Numbered from the stretch's first letter, positions 16,926 to 28,765 are shown. The stretch: DNA of 64,000 nt from Flexivirga aerilata (GCF_013002715.1 NZ_JABENB010000001.1:1302001-1366000), one strand, 5' to 3'. Notes: generated from the letters alone by a model not told the origin. Numbers and translations: made by a program.

Positions 16926-19468
16926 CGACAGTCACGCAGGCTTCCGCCGGCGGCGCCACCCCGCCGCCCCCGCCCGAGCAGGTCACCCTGACCGTCGACG
17001 GCGTGCAGGTGAGCGTGCCCAAGGGCACGCTGGTGATCCGGGCCGCCGAGGAGATCGGCGTGCAGATCCCGCGCTTCTGCGACCACCCGCTGCTCGACCC
17101 GATCGGCGCCTGTCGCCAGTGCCTGGTCGACGTCGCGACCCCGGGCCCGGACGGTTCGATGCGTCCGATGCCCAAGCCGCAGGCGTCGTGCACCATCGAG
17201 GCGACCGAGGGCATGCAGGTGCAGACCCAGGCCACCTCGAAGGTCGCCGACAAGGCGCAGCAGGGCGTGATGGAGCTGCTGCTCATCAACCACCCGCTGG
17301 ACTGCCCGGTGTGCGACAAGGGCGGTGAGTGCCCGCTGCAGAACCAGGCGATGAGCAACGGCCGCCCGATGACCCGCTTCGACGACGTCAAGCGCACCTA
17401 CCCCAAGCCGATCAACATCTCCAGCCAGGTGCTGCTGGACCGCGAACGCTGCGTCCTCTGCGCCCGCTGCACCCGCTTCTCCGAGCAGATCGCCGGCGAC
17501 CCGTTCATCGCGCTCATCGAGCGCGGTGCGCTGCAGCAGGTCGGCATCTACGAGGAGCAGCCCTTCAAGTCCTACTTCTCCGGCAACACCGTGCAGATCT
17601 GCCCGGTGGGTGCGCTGACCGGCGCGGCATACCGCTTCCGGTCGCGGCCGTTCGACCTGGTGTCGACCCCGTCGGTGTGCGAGCACTGCGCGAGCGGGTG
17701 CTCGCTGCGCACCGACCACCGCCGCGGCCAGGTGCTGCGCCGGATGGCGCTCGACACCCCCGCGGTCAACGAGGAGTGGAACTGCGACAAGGGTCGCTGG
17801 GCCTTCAAGTACGCCACGGTCGACCGGCTCGACACTCCGCTGGTGCGCGGCGCGGACGGCACCCTGCAGGTCGCCGGCTGGCCCGAGGCGCTCGCCGCGG
17901 CCGCCGCCGGCCTGGCTGCGGCCAAGCAGCGCGGCGGTGTCGGCGTGCTCACCGGAGGCCGGATCAGCGCCGAGGACGCCTACGCCTACAGCAAGTTCAC
18001 CCGTCTGGTGCTCGGCACCAACGACATCGACTTCCGCGCCCGGCCGCAGTCGGCCGAGGAGGCCGACTTCCTGGCCCACCACGTGGTCGCGACCGGCCCC
18101 GGCGACAGCGACGCCCCGACCGACGCGGTCACCTTCGGCGACCTCGAGAAGGCGCCCTCGGTGCTGCTCGTCGGCATCGAGCCGGAGGAGGAGTCGCCGA
18201 TCGTCTTCCTGCGCCTGCGCAAGGGCATGCGCAAGCACAAGACCAAGGTGTTCGCGGTCGCGCCGTTCGTCACCCGCGGCCTGGCCAAGGTCGGCGGCAC
18301 GCTGATCGCGGCCGCACCCGGCACCGAGGCCGAGGTGCTCGACGCCATCGCGGCCGGCAGCGGCGAGCTGGCTGCCGCGGGCGAGGCGCTCGGCTCGGAC
18401 AGCATCATCGTGGTCGGCGAGCGTATGGCGACCGTCCCCGGCGCCCTGTCGTCGGTGCTCGCCCTGGCCCAGGCCAAGGGCGCCCGCGTGGTCTGGGTGC
18501 CGCGGCGGGCCGGTGAGCGCGGCGCGCTCGAGACCGGTGCGATCGGCAACCTGCTGCCGGGCGGCCGCCCGGTGGGCGACGCCGCCGCGCGCGCCCAGGT
18601 CGGCACCGTCTGGGGCGAGACCGACCTGCCGGCGCAGCCGGGCCGCGACACCGACGCGATCCTGGCCGCCGCCGCGGCCGGCGAGCTCGGCGGTCTGCTG
18701 ATCGGTGGCGTCGACGTCCACGACCTGCTCGACCAGCAGGTGGCGATCGCGGCGCTGGAGCAGGCCTTCGTGGTCTCGCTCGAGCAGCGCAAGGGCACCG
18801 TCCCGGCATACGCCGACGTGGTCCTGCCGGTCGCCGCCCAGCAGGAGAAGGCCGGTTCCTACGTCAACCTCGAGGGCCGCCTGCGGCCGTTCGAGCGGGC
18901 GATCGAGAGCACCGGCATCTCCGACTTCCGCGCACTCGACCTGCTCGCCGCCGAGATGGGCGAGTTCCTCGGCACCCGCACGGTCGGCGAGATCCGCGGC
19001 CAGATGGGCGAGCTCGGTCCCTGGACCGGCGAACGCCCGGCCCGTCCGCGGGTGCGGCCGACGGGTGTGCCGCGGCCGCTGATCGGCGAAGCCGTGCTCG
19101 CGACCTGGAGCCACCTGCTCGACAAGGGCGTGCTGCAGGACGGCGAGCCGTTCCTCGCCGGCACCGCCCACCCCGCCGTGGCCCGGCTCTCCGCCGCGAC
19201 CGCACAGGCCGCGGGCGTCGTCGACGACGACCTGCTGCAGGTGTCGACCAAGACCGGTGCGCTCACCCTGCCGGTGGTCGTCACCGACATGCCGGACCAC
19301 GTGGTGTGGGTGCCGACCAATTCGACGGGCAGCGCCGTGCGTGCCACCCTCGGTGCCGACGCCGGCACGGTCGTCGCCATCGCGAAGGCACCGGGCGGGG
19401 TCGTCCCCGGCACCGCGACCGCTGCCGCCATCGAGCAGGACCACGACATTCAGGAGGGCGTGCAGTGA
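16922..19468 (+). CDS. nuoG: NADH-quinone oxidoreductase subunit G (operon 1)
   Basis: An 848-residue iron-sulfur subunit. A Pro-rich lead precedes a [2Fe-2S] ferredoxin domain (RFCDHPLL...GACRQC, about 52-67), a His/Cys cluster region ([18 protein letters not shown]), a [4Fe-4S] site ([15 protein letters not shown]) and a further set CEHCASGC...NCDKGR matching the ligands of the off-path N7 cluster. The C-terminal half is molybdopterin-oxidoreductase-like but not catalytic in the family. The start codon lies inside a GTATGACG octamer (16920-16927). It overlaps nuoF and nuoH. Confidence 0.97.
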   Translation: MTTVTQASAGGATPPPPPEQVTLTVDGVQVSVPKGTLVIRAAEEIGVQIPRFCDHPLLDPIGACRQCLVDVATPGPDGSMRPMPKPQASCTIEATEGMQVQTQATSKVADKAQQGVMELLLINHPLDCPVCDKGGECPLQNQAMSNGRPMTRFDDVKRTYPKPINISSQVLLDRERCVLCARCTRFSEQIAGDPFIALIERGALQQVGIYEEQPFKSYFSGNTVQICPVGALTGAAYRFRSRPFDLVSTPSVCEHCASGCSLRTDHRRGQVLRRMALDTPAVNEEWNCDKGRWAFKYATVDRLDTPLVRGADGTLQVAGWPEALAAAAAGLAAAKQRGGVGVLTGGRISAEDAYAYSKFTRLVLGTNDIDFRARPQSAEEADFLAHHVVATGPGDSDAPTDAVTFGDLEKAPSVLLVGIEPEEESPIVFLRLRKGMRKHKTKVFAVAPFVTRGLAKVGGTLIAAAPGTEAEVLDAIAAGSGELAAAGEALGSDSIIVVGERMATVPGALSSVLALAQAKGARVVWVPRRAGERGALETGAIGNLLPGGRPVGDAAARAQVGTVWGETDLPAQPGRDTDAILAAAAAGELGGLLIGGVDVHDLLDQQVAIAALEQAFVVSLEQRKGTVPAYADVVLPVAAQQEKAGSYVNLEGRLRPFERAIESTGISDFRALDLLAAEMGEFLGTRTVGEIRGQMGELGPWTGERPARPRVRPTGVPRPLIGEAVLATWSHLLDKGVLQDGEPFLAGTAHPAVARLSAATAQAAGVVDDDLLQVSTKTGALTLPVVVTDMPDHVVWVPTNSTGSAVRATLGADAGTVVAIAKAPGGVVPGTATAAAIEQDHDIQEGVQ

Positions 19469-20838
19469 ACGTCGTCGCAGCCGCCGGGCCGGCGCTCGCC
19501 GCCGCCACCGACAACCCGGCCGCCGACTTCAGCGACACCCCCTGGTGGCTGTCGCTGATCAAGGCGTTGCTCCTCTTCGTCTTCCTGCTGCTCAACACGC
19601 TGATCGTCATCTGGTTCGAGCGGCGCGTGATCGGCCGGATGCAGCAGCGTCCCGGCCCCAACCGCACCGGCCCGTTCGGTCTGCTGCAGACCCTCGCCGA
19701 CGGTGTGAAGCTGGCGCTCAAGGAGGACCTCATCCCGCGTCGCGCCGACCGGGTGATGTTCATCCTCGCGCCGATCATCGCCGGCGCGATGGCGTTCGTG
19801 TCGTTCGCGATCATCCCGCTGTCCGGCAACGTCTGGATGTTCGGCCACTACACGCCGCTGCAGCTGACCGACACCCCGGTCGCCACGCTGCTGGTGCTTG
19901 CGGTCGCCGGTGTCGGCGTCTACGGCATCGTGCTCGCCGGCTGGGCGTCCGGTTCGACCTACCCGCTGCTCGGTGGCCTGCGCTCCAGCGCCCAGGTGAT
20001 CTCCTACGAGATCGCGATGGGTCTGGCCCTGGTCGCGGTGTTCCTCTACGCCGGGTCGATGTCGACCAGCCAGATCGTGCTGGCCCAGAAGAGCCTCTGG
20101 TACTGCATCCCGGCGTTCTTCTCGTTCGGCGTCTACATCATCACGATGGTCGGCGAGACCAACCGTCTGCCGTTCGACCTCGCCGAGGGCGAGGGCGAGC
20201 TCACCGGTGGTTTCCACACCGAGTACTCCTCGCTGAAGTTCGCGATGTTCTTCCTCGGCGAGTACGTCAACATGTTCACCGTCTCCGCGCTCGCCACCAC
20301 GCTGTTCCTCGGCGGCTGGCAGGCGCCTCCCGGCATCGCCGCGATCGGCGGCGGCATGTTCAACGGCGGCTGGTGGGGCCTGCTCTGGTTCGTGGTGAAG
20401 CTCTGGGCGTTCATGTTCTTCTTCGTCTGGCTGCGTGGCTCGCTGCCGCGAGTCCGCTACGACCAGTTCATGCGACTGGGCTGGAAGGTGCTCATCCCGA
20501 GCACCCTGGTCTGGGTCGTCGCCGTGGCGTTCCTGCGCGCCGCCAACAACGGCTTCCTCGGCGACACGATGATCTTCGGCGGCCGGATGCACCGATCGAC
20601 GCTGTTCGTGATCGTGGTGATCGTCCTGCTGGTGCTGGCCGCCGCCTGGATCTACGACTACAAGGCCGCCGCCAAGGAGAAGGTCGACCGCACCCCGCCG
20701 ACCGAGGTCGACCCGTTCGCCGGTGGCCACCCCGTGCCGCCGCTTCCGGGCCAGACGCTGCGCGAGCCCGCGCCGGCGTTGACCCCGGCCGCGCCGCACC
20801 CCGACGTGACGTCCGACAAGGAGGACACTCGTGGCTGA
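19465..20838 (+). CDS. nuoH: NADH-quinone oxidoreductase subunit H (operon 1)
   Basis: A 457-residue membrane subunit at the quinone entry channel, with about eight helices. Hallmarks are [33 protein letters not shown], the loop [26 protein letters not shown] with its conserved acidic residues, and WKVLIP near the end. GTG 19465 overlaps the nuoG stop. The cytoplasmic C-terminal tail after about residue 400 (Pro/Ala-rich) is an actinobacterial extension absent from NuoH2 (321 residues). Confidence 0.97.
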   Translation: MNVVAAAGPALAAATDNPAADFSDTPWWLSLIKALLLFVFLLLNTLIVIWFERRVIGRMQQRPGPNRTGPFGLLQTLADGVKLALKEDLIPRRADRVMFILAPIIAGAMAFVSFAIIPLSGNVWMFGHYTPLQLTDTPVATLLVLAVAGVGVYGIVLAGWASGSTYPLLGGLRSSAQVISYEIAMGLALVAVFLYAGSMSTSQIVLAQKSLWYCIPAFFSFGVYIITMVGETNRLPFDLAEGEGELTGGFHTEYSSLKFAMFFLGEYVNMFTVSALATTLFLGGWQAPPGIAAIGGGMFNGGWWGLLWFVVKLWAFMFFFVWLRGSLPRVRYDQFMRLGWKVLIPSTLVWVVAVAFLRAANNGFLGDTMIFGGRMHRSTLFVIVVIVLLVLAAAWIYDYKAAAKEKVDRTPPTEVDPFAGGHPVPPLPGQTLREPAPALTPAAPHPDVTSDKEDTRG

Positions 20839-21532
20839 CAATCCCCGCTCGGGTAAGCACGAAGCACGCGAGCCCGAGTCCAACGGTTTCCTCGCCGACC
20901 TGTTCGCGCCGGTCGCCGGCTTCGGCGTCACCTTCGCGACCATGTTCCGCAAGGTGCAGACCGAGGAGTATCCCGAGCAGAAGCGTCCGACGCAGCTGCG
21001 CTTCCACGGCCGCCACCAGCTCAACCGGCACCCCGACGGTCTGGAGAAGTGCGTCGGCTGCGAGTTGTGCGCCTGGGCCTGCCCGGCCGACGCGATCCTG
21101 GTCGAGGGCGCCGGCAACGATGACGCCACCGGCCAGCGGTTCTCGCCCGGCGAGCGGTACGGCCGCGTCTACCAGATCAACTATCTGCGGTGCATCTTCT
21201 GCGGCCTCTGCATCGAGGCGTGCCCGACGCGCGCCCTCACGATGACCAACGAATACGAACTGGCCGACGACAACCGGGCCGACCTGATCTTCACCAAGGA
21301 TCAGCTGCTCGCACCGTTGCAGTCGGGCATGCTCCCCGCGCCGCACCCGATGGTGGCCGGCATGGAGGAGCGCGACTACTACCAGGGCAAGGTCACCGGC
21401 GCGACCGACGCGCAGCGCGAATGGGTGGACGAGCACCGCGGCGACGACGCCGACGCGGCCGACCCGTCCGGCGCGTCTGACGCGTCTGACAACGCGGCGC
21501 GGGCCGGTGCGGCGGAAGGACGGACGGCATGA
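20831..21532 (+). CDS. nuoI: NADH-quinone oxidoreductase subunit I (operon 1)
   Basis: A 233-residue ferredoxin-like subunit with two [4Fe-4S] clusters (N6a and N6b). The ligand sets are [16 protein letters not shown] (around residues 75-90) and [16 protein letters not shown] (around 119-134). GTG 20831 overlaps nuoH by eight bases. The tail after about residue 195 is Asp/Ala-rich and not conserved. It passes electrons from NuoG to cluster N2 in NuoB. Confidence 0.97.
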   Translation: MADNPRSGKHEAREPESNGFLADLFAPVAGFGVTFATMFRKVQTEEYPEQKRPTQLRFHGRHQLNRHPDGLEKCVGCELCAWACPADAILVEGAGNDDATGQRFSPGERYGRVYQINYLRCIFCGLCIEACPTRALTMTNEYELADDNRADLIFTKDQLLAPLQSGMLPAPHPMVAGMEERDYYQGKVTGATDAQREWVDEHRGDDADAADPSGASDASDNAARAGAAEGRTA

Positions 21533-22323
21533 AGCTCGGTGGGGCAGAGGCCACGCTCTTCTTCTTCGCCGCACCGCTCGCGGTGATCGGCGCGCTCACG
21601 CTGCTGTTCGCCCGCAAGGCGGTCCACGCGGCCATGGGTATGGCGCTGACGATGGTCCTGCTGGGCGTCTTCTACATCGCCGAGCAGGCGGAGTTCCTGG
21701 GCATCATCCAGATCTTCGTCTACTCCGGCGCGGTGATGATGCTCTTCCTCTTCGTGATCATGCTGGTCGGTGTCGACTCCTCCGACTCGCTGGTCGAGAC
21801 GATCAAGGGGCAGCGGGCCGCCGGCCTGCTGCTGTCGCTCGCGGTCATGGTCAGCCTGCTGGTGAGCGTCGCCAAGGTCGGCTTCGGCGCCGCGGTCGGC
21901 CTGGCCGGTCCCAACCGCGACCCGGGCAACGTGTCCGGCATCGCCAACCTGATCTTCGGCCCCTACGTGTGGGCGTTCGAGGTCACCTCGGCGCTGCTCA
22001 TCACCGCCGCCCTCGGTGCGATGCTGCTCGCCCACCGCGAGCGCCTGGTGCCCAAGGCGTCGCAGGCCGACTGGTCGCGTTCGCGCATCCGTGAGGGCGT
22101 CAACGTCGCCGGTCTGCCGGCGCCCGGTGTCTTCGCGCGGCACAACGCGGTCGACACCCCGGCGCTGCTGCCCGACGGCAGCACCAGCGAGTTGTCGGTG
22201 TCGCGGGTGCTCAAGGCGCGCGGTCAGGTGGAGACGCCGACCACGTATGCCGAGGTGGCCGCCGAGATCGAGAGCGAATCGGGAGACATGTCGAAGCGGG
22301 AAGTGGGGGATCAGCGGTCATGA
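21529..22323 (+). CDS. nuoJ: NADH-quinone oxidoreductase subunit J (operon 1)
   Basis: A 264-residue membrane subunit with five predicted helices. The family block [28 protein letters not shown] (around residues 55-85) includes the pi-bulge helix important for proton coupling. The extended cytoplasmic C-terminus after about residue 170 is typical of actinobacterial NuoJ. It overlaps nuoI and nuoK by four bases each. Confidence 0.96.
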   Translation: MKLGGAEATLFFFAAPLAVIGALTLLFARKAVHAAMGMALTMVLLGVFYIAEQAEFLGIIQIFVYSGAVMMLFLFVIMLVGVDSSDSLVETIKGQRAAGLLLSLAVMVSLLVSVAKVGFGAAVGLAGPNRDPGNVSGIANLIFGPYVWAFEVTSALLITAALGAMLLAHRERLVPKASQADWSRSRIREGVNVAGLPAPGVFARHNAVDTPALLPDGSTSELSVSRVLKARGQVETPTTYAEVAAEIESESGDMSKREVGDQRS

Positions 22324-22619
22324 CGTTGACGTCATACATCTATCTGTCGGTGGTCCTCTTCTCGATCGGCGCCGCCGTCGTGCTGCTGCGCCGCAACGCG
22401 ATCATCGTGTTCATGGGCGTGGAGCTGATGCTCAACGCCGCCAACCTGGCGTTCGTCACCTTCGCCCGCATGCAGGGCAAGCTCGACGGTCAGGTGATCG
22501 CACTGTTCGTGATGGTGGTGGCCGCCGCCGAGGTCGTGGTGGGCCTGGCGATCATCATGGCCATCTTCCGGGCTCGCAGGTCGGTGTCGGTGGACGACGT
22601 CAACCTGCTGAAGCTTTAA
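22320..22619 (+). CDS. nuoK: NADH-quinone oxidoreductase subunit K (operon 1)
   Basis: A 99-residue three-helix membrane subunit related to MrpC. The conserved proton-path glutamates are in [14 protein letters not shown] (around residue 36) and [17 protein letters not shown] (around 70). A CGTCATAC octamer spans codons 4-6. It overlaps nuoJ and lies 15 bp before nuoL. Confidence 0.97.
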   Translation: MTLTSYIYLSVVLFSIGAAVVLLRRNAIIVFMGVELMLNAANLAFVTFARMQGKLDGQVIALFVMVVAAAEVVVGLAIIMAIFRARRSVSVDDVNLLKL

Positions 22620-22634
22620 GTCAGAGAGGTTTTC

Positions 22635-24536
22635 GTGACCATGCATGACGCCACCGGTGTGGCCTCGGTCGGCTGGCTGATGATCGCCCTGCCGCTGCTC
22701 GGCGCTGCCGTGCTGCTGCTCGGCGGCAAGGCGCTGGACAAGGCCGGCCCCTACCTGGCGGTCCTTCTGTCCTGGGCCGCGTTCGTGATCGGCCTGCTGA
22801 TCGTGCTGCAGTTGCACGGCCGCGGTGCGGAGGAGCGGTCGATGCACCTGCACCTCTACTCGTGGATCCCGGCCGGCGCGCTCAACCTGGACGCCGGGCT
22901 GCTGATCGACCAGCTGTCGACCACGTTCGTGCTGCTGATCACCTTCGTCGGGTCGCTGATCATGGTCTACTCGCTGGGCTACATGGAGCACGACCCGGAC
23001 AAGCGCCGGTTCTTCGCCTATCTCAACCTGTTCGTGGCCTCGATGCTGCTGCTGGTGCTGGCCGACTCCTACGTGCTGCTGTTCGTCGGCTGGGAGGGCG
23101 TGGGCCTCGCGTCATACCTGCTGATCGGCTTCTGGAACTGGAACCCGGCCTACGCGACCGCCGCCAACAAGGCGTTCTTCCTCAACCGGGTCGGCGACAT
23201 GGGCATGATCCTCGCGATGGCCATCATGTTCTGGGCCTGGGGCAAGCTCGACTTCGCCGGCGTCAACGCCGCGGTCGCCGGCACCGGCAAGGGCACGCTG
23301 CTCGCGATCGGGCTGTGCCTGCTGGTCGCCGCCTGCGGTAAGTCGGCGCAGTTCCCGCTGCAGTCCTGGCTGGGCGACGCGATGGCCGGCCCGACGCCGG
23401 TGTCCGCGCTGATCCACGCCGCGACGATGGTCACCGCCGGCGTCTACCTGATCGTGCGCAGCAACGTCATCTTCACCGCCAGCGAGAACGCCCGGCTCGC
23501 GGTCTGCATCGTCGGCGCGATCACGCTGGCCGCCGGAGCGATCATCGGCTGCGCCAAGGACGACCTGAAGAAGGCGCTGGCCGCCTCGACGATGTCGCAG
23601 ATCGGCTACATGGTCCTGGCCGCGGGGCTCGGCCCGGTGGGCTACGCGTTCGCAATCTTCCACCTGGTCACGCACGGCTTCTTCAAGGCCGGCATGTTCC
23701 TCGGTGCCGGTTCGGTGATGCACGGGATGAACGACCAGGTCGACATGCGCCGCTTCGGTGGCCTGTCGACGGTCATGAAGATCACCTGGGTCACCTTCGG
23801 GCTCGGCTTCCTCGCGATCATCGGCTTCCCGGGCCTGTCCGGTTTCTGGTCCAAGGACAAGATCATCGAGTCGGCATTCGTCGGGGAGGGCTGGAAACCC
23901 TGGGTGTTCGGCCTCACCGCGCTGCTCGCCGCCGGTGTCACCGCGTTCTACATGTCGCGGCTGTTCTTCATGACGTTCATGGGCAAGCGCCGCTGGACCG
24001 AGGACGTGCACCCGCACGAGTCGCCGCTCACGATGACCGTGCCGATGATGATCCTCGCGGTGGGTTCGGCCTTCCTCGGCCTCATCCTCGGCCCGACCAA
24101 CATCATGACCGACTGGCTGGAGCCGGTCGTCGGCGCGCACGAGGAGGGCCACCCGGTGATCGGGCAGTACCCGCTGATGGCGATCACCGTCGTGCTGATG
24201 ATCATCGGCGTCGCCATCGCCTGGAAGATGTACTGGCGGGACGACGTGCCGATCACACCGCCGGTGGGCTCCGCGCTCACCCAGGCCGCCCGGCGCGACC
24301 TCGGGCAGGACGACCTCAACGAGGCCGCCTTCCAGCGCCCCGGCCTGCACCTGACCCGCTCGCTGGTGTTCTTCGACAACAAGGTCGTCGACGGCGGCGG
24401 CAACGGTCTCGCCGCCGGCATCGGTGGCAGCTCCGCCCGCCTGAAGAAGATGCAGAACGGATACGTGCGTAGTTACTCCCTGACGATGCTGCTCGGTGTC
24501 GTAGCGATCCTCGGCGCCTGGTGGGTGGTGCAGTGA
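22635..24536 (+). CDS. nuoL: NADH-quinone oxidoreductase subunit L (operon 1)
   Basis: A 633-residue proton-pumping antiporter-like subunit. Key blocks are [20 protein letters not shown] (Glu of helix 5), [42 protein letters not shown] (Lys and broken helix 7), and a C-terminal part carrying the lateral amphipathic helix. GTG 22635 follows AGAGAGG; an ATG two codons on is an alternative start. Its last bases overlap nuoM (TGATG at 24534-24538). Confidence 0.97.
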   Translation: MTMHDATGVASVGWLMIALPLLGAAVLLLGGKALDKAGPYLAVLLSWAAFVIGLLIVLQLHGRGAEERSMHLHLYSWIPAGALNLDAGLLIDQLSTTFVLLITFVGSLIMVYSLGYMEHDPDKRRFFAYLNLFVASMLLLVLADSYVLLFVGWEGVGLASYLLIGFWNWNPAYATAANKAFFLNRVGDMGMILAMAIMFWAWGKLDFAGVNAAVAGTGKGTLLAIGLCLLVAACGKSAQFPLQSWLGDAMAGPTPVSALIHAATMVTAGVYLIVRSNVIFTASENARLAVCIVGAITLAAGAIIGCAKDDLKKALAASTMSQIGYMVLAAGLGPVGYAFAIFHLVTHGFFKAGMFLGAGSVMHGMNDQVDMRRFGGLSTVMKITWVTFGLGFLAIIGFPGLSGFWSKDKIIESAFVGEGWKPWVFGLTALLAAGVTAFYMSRLFFMTFMGKRRWTEDVHPHESPLTMTVPMMILAVGSAFLGLILGPTNIMTDWLEPVVGAHEEGHPVIGQYPLMAITVVLMIIGVAIAWKMYWRDDVPITPPVGSALTQAARRDLGQDDLNEAAFQRPGLHLTRSLVFFDNKVVDGGGNGLAAGIGGSSARLKKMQNGYVRSYSLTMLLGVVAILGAWWVVQ

Positions 24537-26203
24537 TGTCGGACTTCCCCTTCCTCACGACGCTCGGCGTCATACCGCTCGTCGGTGCCGCCGTCGTGTC
24601 GCTGCTGCCCAAGGGTTCTGCGCGTCTGGCCAAGCCGGTGGCGCTCGGCTTCTCGCTGCTGACCCTCGTCGTCGGCATCGTCGCCGCGACCCAGTTCAAG
24701 ACCGGTGGCGGTCAGCCGCAGTTCCAGCTGACCGAAACCCACTCGTGGATCCCGCAGTTCGGCGTCTCCTACGCGCTCGGCGTCGACGGTATGGCGCTGG
24801 CCCTCATCCTGATGAGCCTGGTGCTGGTGCCTATCTCGCTGCTCGCGGCGTGGAACGACGTGCCCGAGGGCGGCCGGCGCGAGCAGACCTACTTCGCGCT
24901 GCTGCTGGTGCTGGAGACGTTCATGGTCGGGGCGTTCGCCGCGACCGACGTGTTCCTCTTCTACGTCTTCTTCGAGGCGATGCTGATCCCGGTCTACTTC
25001 CTGATCGGGCTGTACGGCGGCCCGCGCCGGCAGTACGCCGCGGTGAAGTTCCTGCTGTTCTCGCTGTTCGGCGGTCTGATCATGCTGGTCGCGGTCATCG
25101 CGCTCTACCAGCAGGGCCCCGGCGGTGACCACGGCTTCCTGGTCAGCACCCTGACCGGGCTGCACATGTCGGCCTCGACCGAGCGGCTGCTGTTCGTGGG
25201 CTTCTTCATCGCGTTCGCGATCAAGGCCCCGATGTGGCCGGTGCACACCTGGCTGCCGGACGCCGCGTCGGAGTCCAAGCCGGCCGTGGCGGTGCTGCTC
25301 GTCGGCGTGCTCGACAAGGTCGGCACGTTCGGGATGATCCGCTTCTGCCTGCAGCTCTTCCCGGAGGCGAGCAAGTGGGCGACGCCGGTCGTGATCATCC
25401 TGGCGCTGGTCTCGATCGTCTACGCGGCGATCGCGGCCATCGGCCAGAACGACATGATGCGCCTCATCGCCTACACCTCGGTGAGCCACTTCGGCTTCAT
25501 CGTGCTCGGCATCTTCGCGGTCACCCAGACCTCGCTGATCGGCTCCGAGCTCTACATGGTCAACCACGGCTTCACCACCGCGGCGCTGTTCCTGTTCGCC
25601 GGCTTCCTGATCGTGCGCGGCAAGAGCAAGAACATCACCGACTACGGCGGCTGGCAGCGGATCACCCCCGTGCTCGGCGGCGTCTTCCTGATCGCCGGCC
25701 TCTCCGGTCTGGCGCTGCCCGGCCTCAACTCCTTCGTCTCGGAGTTCCTGGTGATGATCGGCACCTTCCAGCGCTACCAAGTCGCCGGTGGCATCGCCGT
25801 CGTGGGCGTGGTGCTCGCCGCGCTCTACGTGCTGCTCATGGTCAAGAACGTGATGACCGGTCCGAAGCCGCAGCTGGTCGCCGGCCCGGACGGCACGCTC
25901 GCGCTCGGCGACGACGGCAAGCGGCCGCACACCGGCGTGACCGACACGCTCTTCGACGAGCCGGACACCCGCATCCAGGACATCCCGGCAGAGGCCAAGG
26001 TGCGCGGGTCCTCGATCCGCGACCTCGACCTGCGGGAGAAGACCGTCGCGGGAGTGCTCGTCGCCATACTCGTCGTGCTCGGGTTCTTCCCCAAGCCGGC
26101 TCTGGACCTGCTGCGCCCCGCGGTGTCGCAGACCCTGCACCACGTGGGCGTCGATGACCCGTCGCCGCACGCCGACGCCAACCCCGAGGGGAGCAGCAAG
26201 TGA
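24536..26203 (+). CDS. nuoM: NADH-quinone oxidoreductase subunit M (operon 1)
   Basis: A 555-residue antiporter-like proton channel subunit with about 14 helices. Conserved features include VFLFYVFFEAMLIPVYFLIGLYGG (helix 5 Glu), KAPMWPVHTWLPDAASESKPAVAVLLVGVLDKVGTFGMIRF and MMRLIAYTSVSHFGFIVLG. A hydrophilic insertion around residues 435-500 lies before the last helix. ATG 24536 overlaps the nuoL stop; the end overlaps nuoN. Confidence 0.97.
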   Translation: MSDFPFLTTLGVIPLVGAAVVSLLPKGSARLAKPVALGFSLLTLVVGIVAATQFKTGGGQPQFQLTETHSWIPQFGVSYALGVDGMALALILMSLVLVPISLLAAWNDVPEGGRREQTYFALLLVLETFMVGAFAATDVFLFYVFFEAMLIPVYFLIGLYGGPRRQYAAVKFLLFSLFGGLIMLVAVIALYQQGPGGDHGFLVSTLTGLHMSASTERLLFVGFFIAFAIKAPMWPVHTWLPDAASESKPAVAVLLVGVLDKVGTFGMIRFCLQLFPEASKWATPVVIILALVSIVYAAIAAIGQNDMMRLIAYTSVSHFGFIVLGIFAVTQTSLIGSELYMVNHGFTTAALFLFAGFLIVRGKSKNITDYGGWQRITPVLGGVFLIAGLSGLALPGLNSFVSEFLVMIGTFQRYQVAGGIAVVGVVLAALYVLLMVKNVMTGPKPQLVAGPDGTLALGDDGKRPHTGVTDTLFDEPDTRIQDIPAEAKVRGSSIRDLDLREKTVAGVLVAILVVLGFFPKPALDLLRPAVSQTLHHVGVDDPSPHADANPEGSSK

Positions 26204-27744
26204 CCTCGCCCGCCACGTTCACGCAGGCACACATCTCGTATGCCGCTGTCGTGCCGATGCTCGTCATCTTCGGCGCGGCGCTGGTGGGTGTCCTCGTCGA
26301 GGCGTTCCTGCCGCGCGCCCAGCGTTACCTGGTGCAGCTCGGGGTGACGCTGATCGGACTCGTCGCCAGCTTCCTGACGCTGGTGCTGATCGCCCGCAAC
26401 CACCGGGGTGTCACCGCGGCCAACGCGGTCGTCATCGACGCGCCCGCGCTGATGCTGCAGGGCACCGTGCTGGTGCTCTCGTTCTTCGCGGTGCTGCTGA
26501 TGGCCGAGCGTTTCGACACCCGCTACCCCGACGCGTTCACCCAGTCCGGCGCCTCCGTGCCGGGATCGCCGACCGAGACCAACGCGGTGCGGCTGGGTGC
26601 GACCACGACCGAGGTCTTCCCGCTCACGCTGTTCTCGATCGGCGGCATGATGCTGTTCGTCGCCTCCGGCGACCTGCTGATCATGTTCATCGCGCTCGAG
26701 GTGCTCTCGCTGCCGCTCTACATCCTGACCGGGCTGGCCCGCCGCCGGCGGCTGCTGTCGCAGGAGGCGTCGCTGAAGTACTTCCTGCTCGGCGCTTTTT
26801 CCTCGGCGTTCTTCCTGTTCGGGTCGGCGCTGGTCTACGGCGCGACCAAGACCATCCAGTTCGGCGCGCTCGCCGACGCCGTCGCGTCCACCAACGGCCG
26901 CGACGACATCCTGATCCCGGGCGTCTTCCTGATCGCGGTCGGCCTGCTGTTCAAGGTGGGCGCGGTGCCGTTCCAGTCCTGGACCCCGGACGTCTACCAG
27001 GGCGCGCCGACCCCGGTCACCGGCTTCATGGCGACCACCGTCAAGGTCGCCGCGTTCGGTGCGATGCTGCGGCTGTTCTACGTCGCGCTGGACGGGCTGC
27101 AGTGGAACTGGCAGCCGGTGCTCGCGATCATCGCCGTGCTGACGATGGTCGTCGGGTCGGTCTTCGCGGTCACCCAGACCGACATGAAGCGTCTGCTCGC
27201 CTACAGCTCGATCTCGCACGCGGGCTTCCTGCTGATCGGCGTCGTCGCGCTCAACAAGACCGGCCTGTCCGGCACGATGTTCTACCTGGTCGCCTACGGC
27301 TTCACCACGATCGCGGCCTTCGGCATCGTGGCGCTGGTGCGGTCGGCCGGCTCGGAGGCGACCCACCTGTCGCAGTGGGCCGGCCTCGGCAAGACCAGCC
27401 CGGTGCTCGCGGCGGTCTTCTCCTTCCTGATGCTCGGCTTCGCGGGGATCCCGCTGACCTCGGGGTTCACCGCGAAGTTCGCGCTGTTCTCCTCGGCGGT
27501 CGGTCACGGCAGCACCTGGCTGGTGGTCGTCGCGGTCCTGATGAGCGCGGTCACCGCGTTCGTCTACGTGCGGATCATCGTGCTGATGTACTTCTCCGAG
27601 CCGACCGGTGACACCCAGGTGGTGATGCCGTCGGCGATGACCGGCATCGCCGTCACCGCCGGCGCGTTGATGACGCTCGTGCTCGGCGTGGCGCCCGCGC
27701 CGCTGCTCAACCTGGCCGAGCACTCCGCCCTCTTCATGCGATGA
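26200..27744 (+). CDS. nuoN: NADH-quinone oxidoreductase subunit N (operon 1)
   Basis: A 514-residue antiporter-like subunit closing the complete nuoA-N operon. Signatures are LEVLSLPLYILTGLARRRRLLSQEASLKYFLLGAFSSAFFLFG, KVGAVPFQSWTPDVYQGAPTPVTGFMATTVKVAAFGA (Lys, broken helix) and DMKRLLAYSSISHAGFLLIG. It is followed ten bases later by the polyprenyl synthase gene, so the quinone side-chain enzyme probably lies on the same transcript. Confidence 0.97.
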   Translation: MTSPATFTQAHISYAAVVPMLVIFGAALVGVLVEAFLPRAQRYLVQLGVTLIGLVASFLTLVLIARNHRGVTAANAVVIDAPALMLQGTVLVLSFFAVLLMAERFDTRYPDAFTQSGASVPGSPTETNAVRLGATTTEVFPLTLFSIGGMMLFVASGDLLIMFIALEVLSLPLYILTGLARRRRLLSQEASLKYFLLGAFSSAFFLFGSALVYGATKTIQFGALADAVASTNGRDDILIPGVFLIAVGLLFKVGAVPFQSWTPDVYQGAPTPVTGFMATTVKVAAFGAMLRLFYVALDGLQWNWQPVLAIIAVLTMVVGSVFAVTQTDMKRLLAYSSISHAGFLLIGVVALNKTGLSGTMFYLVAYGFTTIAAFGIVALVRSAGSEATHLSQWAGLGKTSPVLAAVFSFLMLGFAGIPLTSGFTAKFALFSSAVGHGSTWLVVVAVLMSAVTAFVYVRIIVLMYFSEPTGDTQVVMPSAMTGIAVTAGALMTLVLGVAPAPLLNLAEHSALFMR

Positions 27745-27754
27745 GCACCCTCCG

Positions 27755-28765
27755 ATGAGCAACCCACTGCCGGCGCCCGCGCCGACCGCCAGCATGATCC
27801 CGCAGGCAAGTCCCGAGCTGACCGACCGGCTGCTCGCCGGGTTGGCCGCGGTCAACGAGCGACTCACTGCGGTGGTCGCCCACGAGGACGAGTTCATCGC
27901 CGGGGCGTCGCAGCACCTGCTGGCCGGCGGCAAGCGGTTCCGGCCGCTGCTGACCCTGCTGAGCAGTGAGCTCGGCACCGGCCGCAACGACGACGTCGTC
28001 GACGCAGCGGTCGGGGTCGAGCTGACCCACATCGCCTCGCTCTACCACGACGACGTGATGGACGCCGCCGAGCGGCGGCACGGCAAGGCCAGCGTCAACG
28101 CGACCTACGACAACATCACCGCGATCATCGTCGGCGACCTGCTCTTCGGCCGGGCCTCGGAGATCGTCGCGGGGCTCGGCAGCGAGGCCGCCCGCATCCA
28201 GGCGCAGACCTTCGTGCGGTTGTGCGCGGGCCAGATCCGCGACGACCGGCAGGCGCCGGCCGGGGCGGACCCGCTCGAGCACTACCTCGGGGTGCTCGCG
28301 GACAAGACCGGGTCGCTTATCGCGACCGCCGCCCGCTATGGCGCGATGTTCGGCGGCTGCGACCCGCAGACCGTCGAGCTCATGCGGCAGTACGGCGAAC
28401 TCGTCGGCATCGTGTTCCAGCTGTCCGACGACGTGCTCGACGTGACCTCCGACGGCGAGTCCGGCAAGACGCCGGGCACCGACCTGCGAGAGGGCGTGGC
28501 GACGCTGCCGACGCTCTACGCCCAGGCGTCGACCGACCCGGCCGACGCGCGGCTGCAGGAATTGCTGTCGCACCCGCTCACCGACGACGCCGAGCACGCC
28601 GAGGCGCTGGCCCTGCTGCGTGCGCACCCAGCCTTGGACCAGGCTCGCCGTCATACCGAATCCGTTGCGGCGCAGGCTGTTTCGTTGCTCGACGGGCTGG
28701 GGGACAGTGACGCGTTGCGGGTGCTGAGGGCGCTGCCGGGGCAGGTCGCCGGCAGGTCGGTCTGA
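27755..28765 (+). CDS. Polyprenyl diphosphate synthase (menaquinone side chain)
   Basis: A 336-residue trans-isoprenyl diphosphate synthase. It shows the first Asp-rich motif LYHDDVMDAAERRHGKASVN (around residue 97), the second QLSDDVLDVTSDGESGKTPGTDLREGV (around 223) and the GGKRFRPLL block for isopentenyl diphosphate binding. The residues before the first Asp-rich motif are small (A-S-L), consistent with a long-chain product of roughly C35-C45; the exact length cannot be read. Position directly after nuoN argues for supplying the menaquinone tail. Confidence 0.88.
   Translation: MSNPLPAPAPTASMIPQASPELTDRLLAGLAAVNERLTAVVAHEDEFIAGASQHLLAGGKRFRPLLTLLSSELGTGRNDDVVDAAVGVELTHIASLYHDDVMDAAERRHGKASVNATYDNITAIIVGDLLFGRASEIVAGLGSEAARIQAQTFVRLCAGQIRDDRQAPAGADPLEHYLGVLADKTGSLIATAARYGAMFGGCDPQTVELMRQYGELVGIVFQLSDDVLDVTSDGESGKTPGTDLREGVATLPTLYAQASTDPADARLQELLSHPLTDDAEHAEALALLRAHPALDQARRHTESVAAQAVSLLDGLGDSDALRVLRALPGQVAGRSV

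Noticed and set aside
16610..19444. Very long open frame (944 codons) antisense to nuoG
   Set aside because: High-GC coding DNA often leaves the opposite strand open; the translation is Arg/Gly/Ala-rich low-complexity sequence with no domain, while the sense strand is an unmistakable NuoG.
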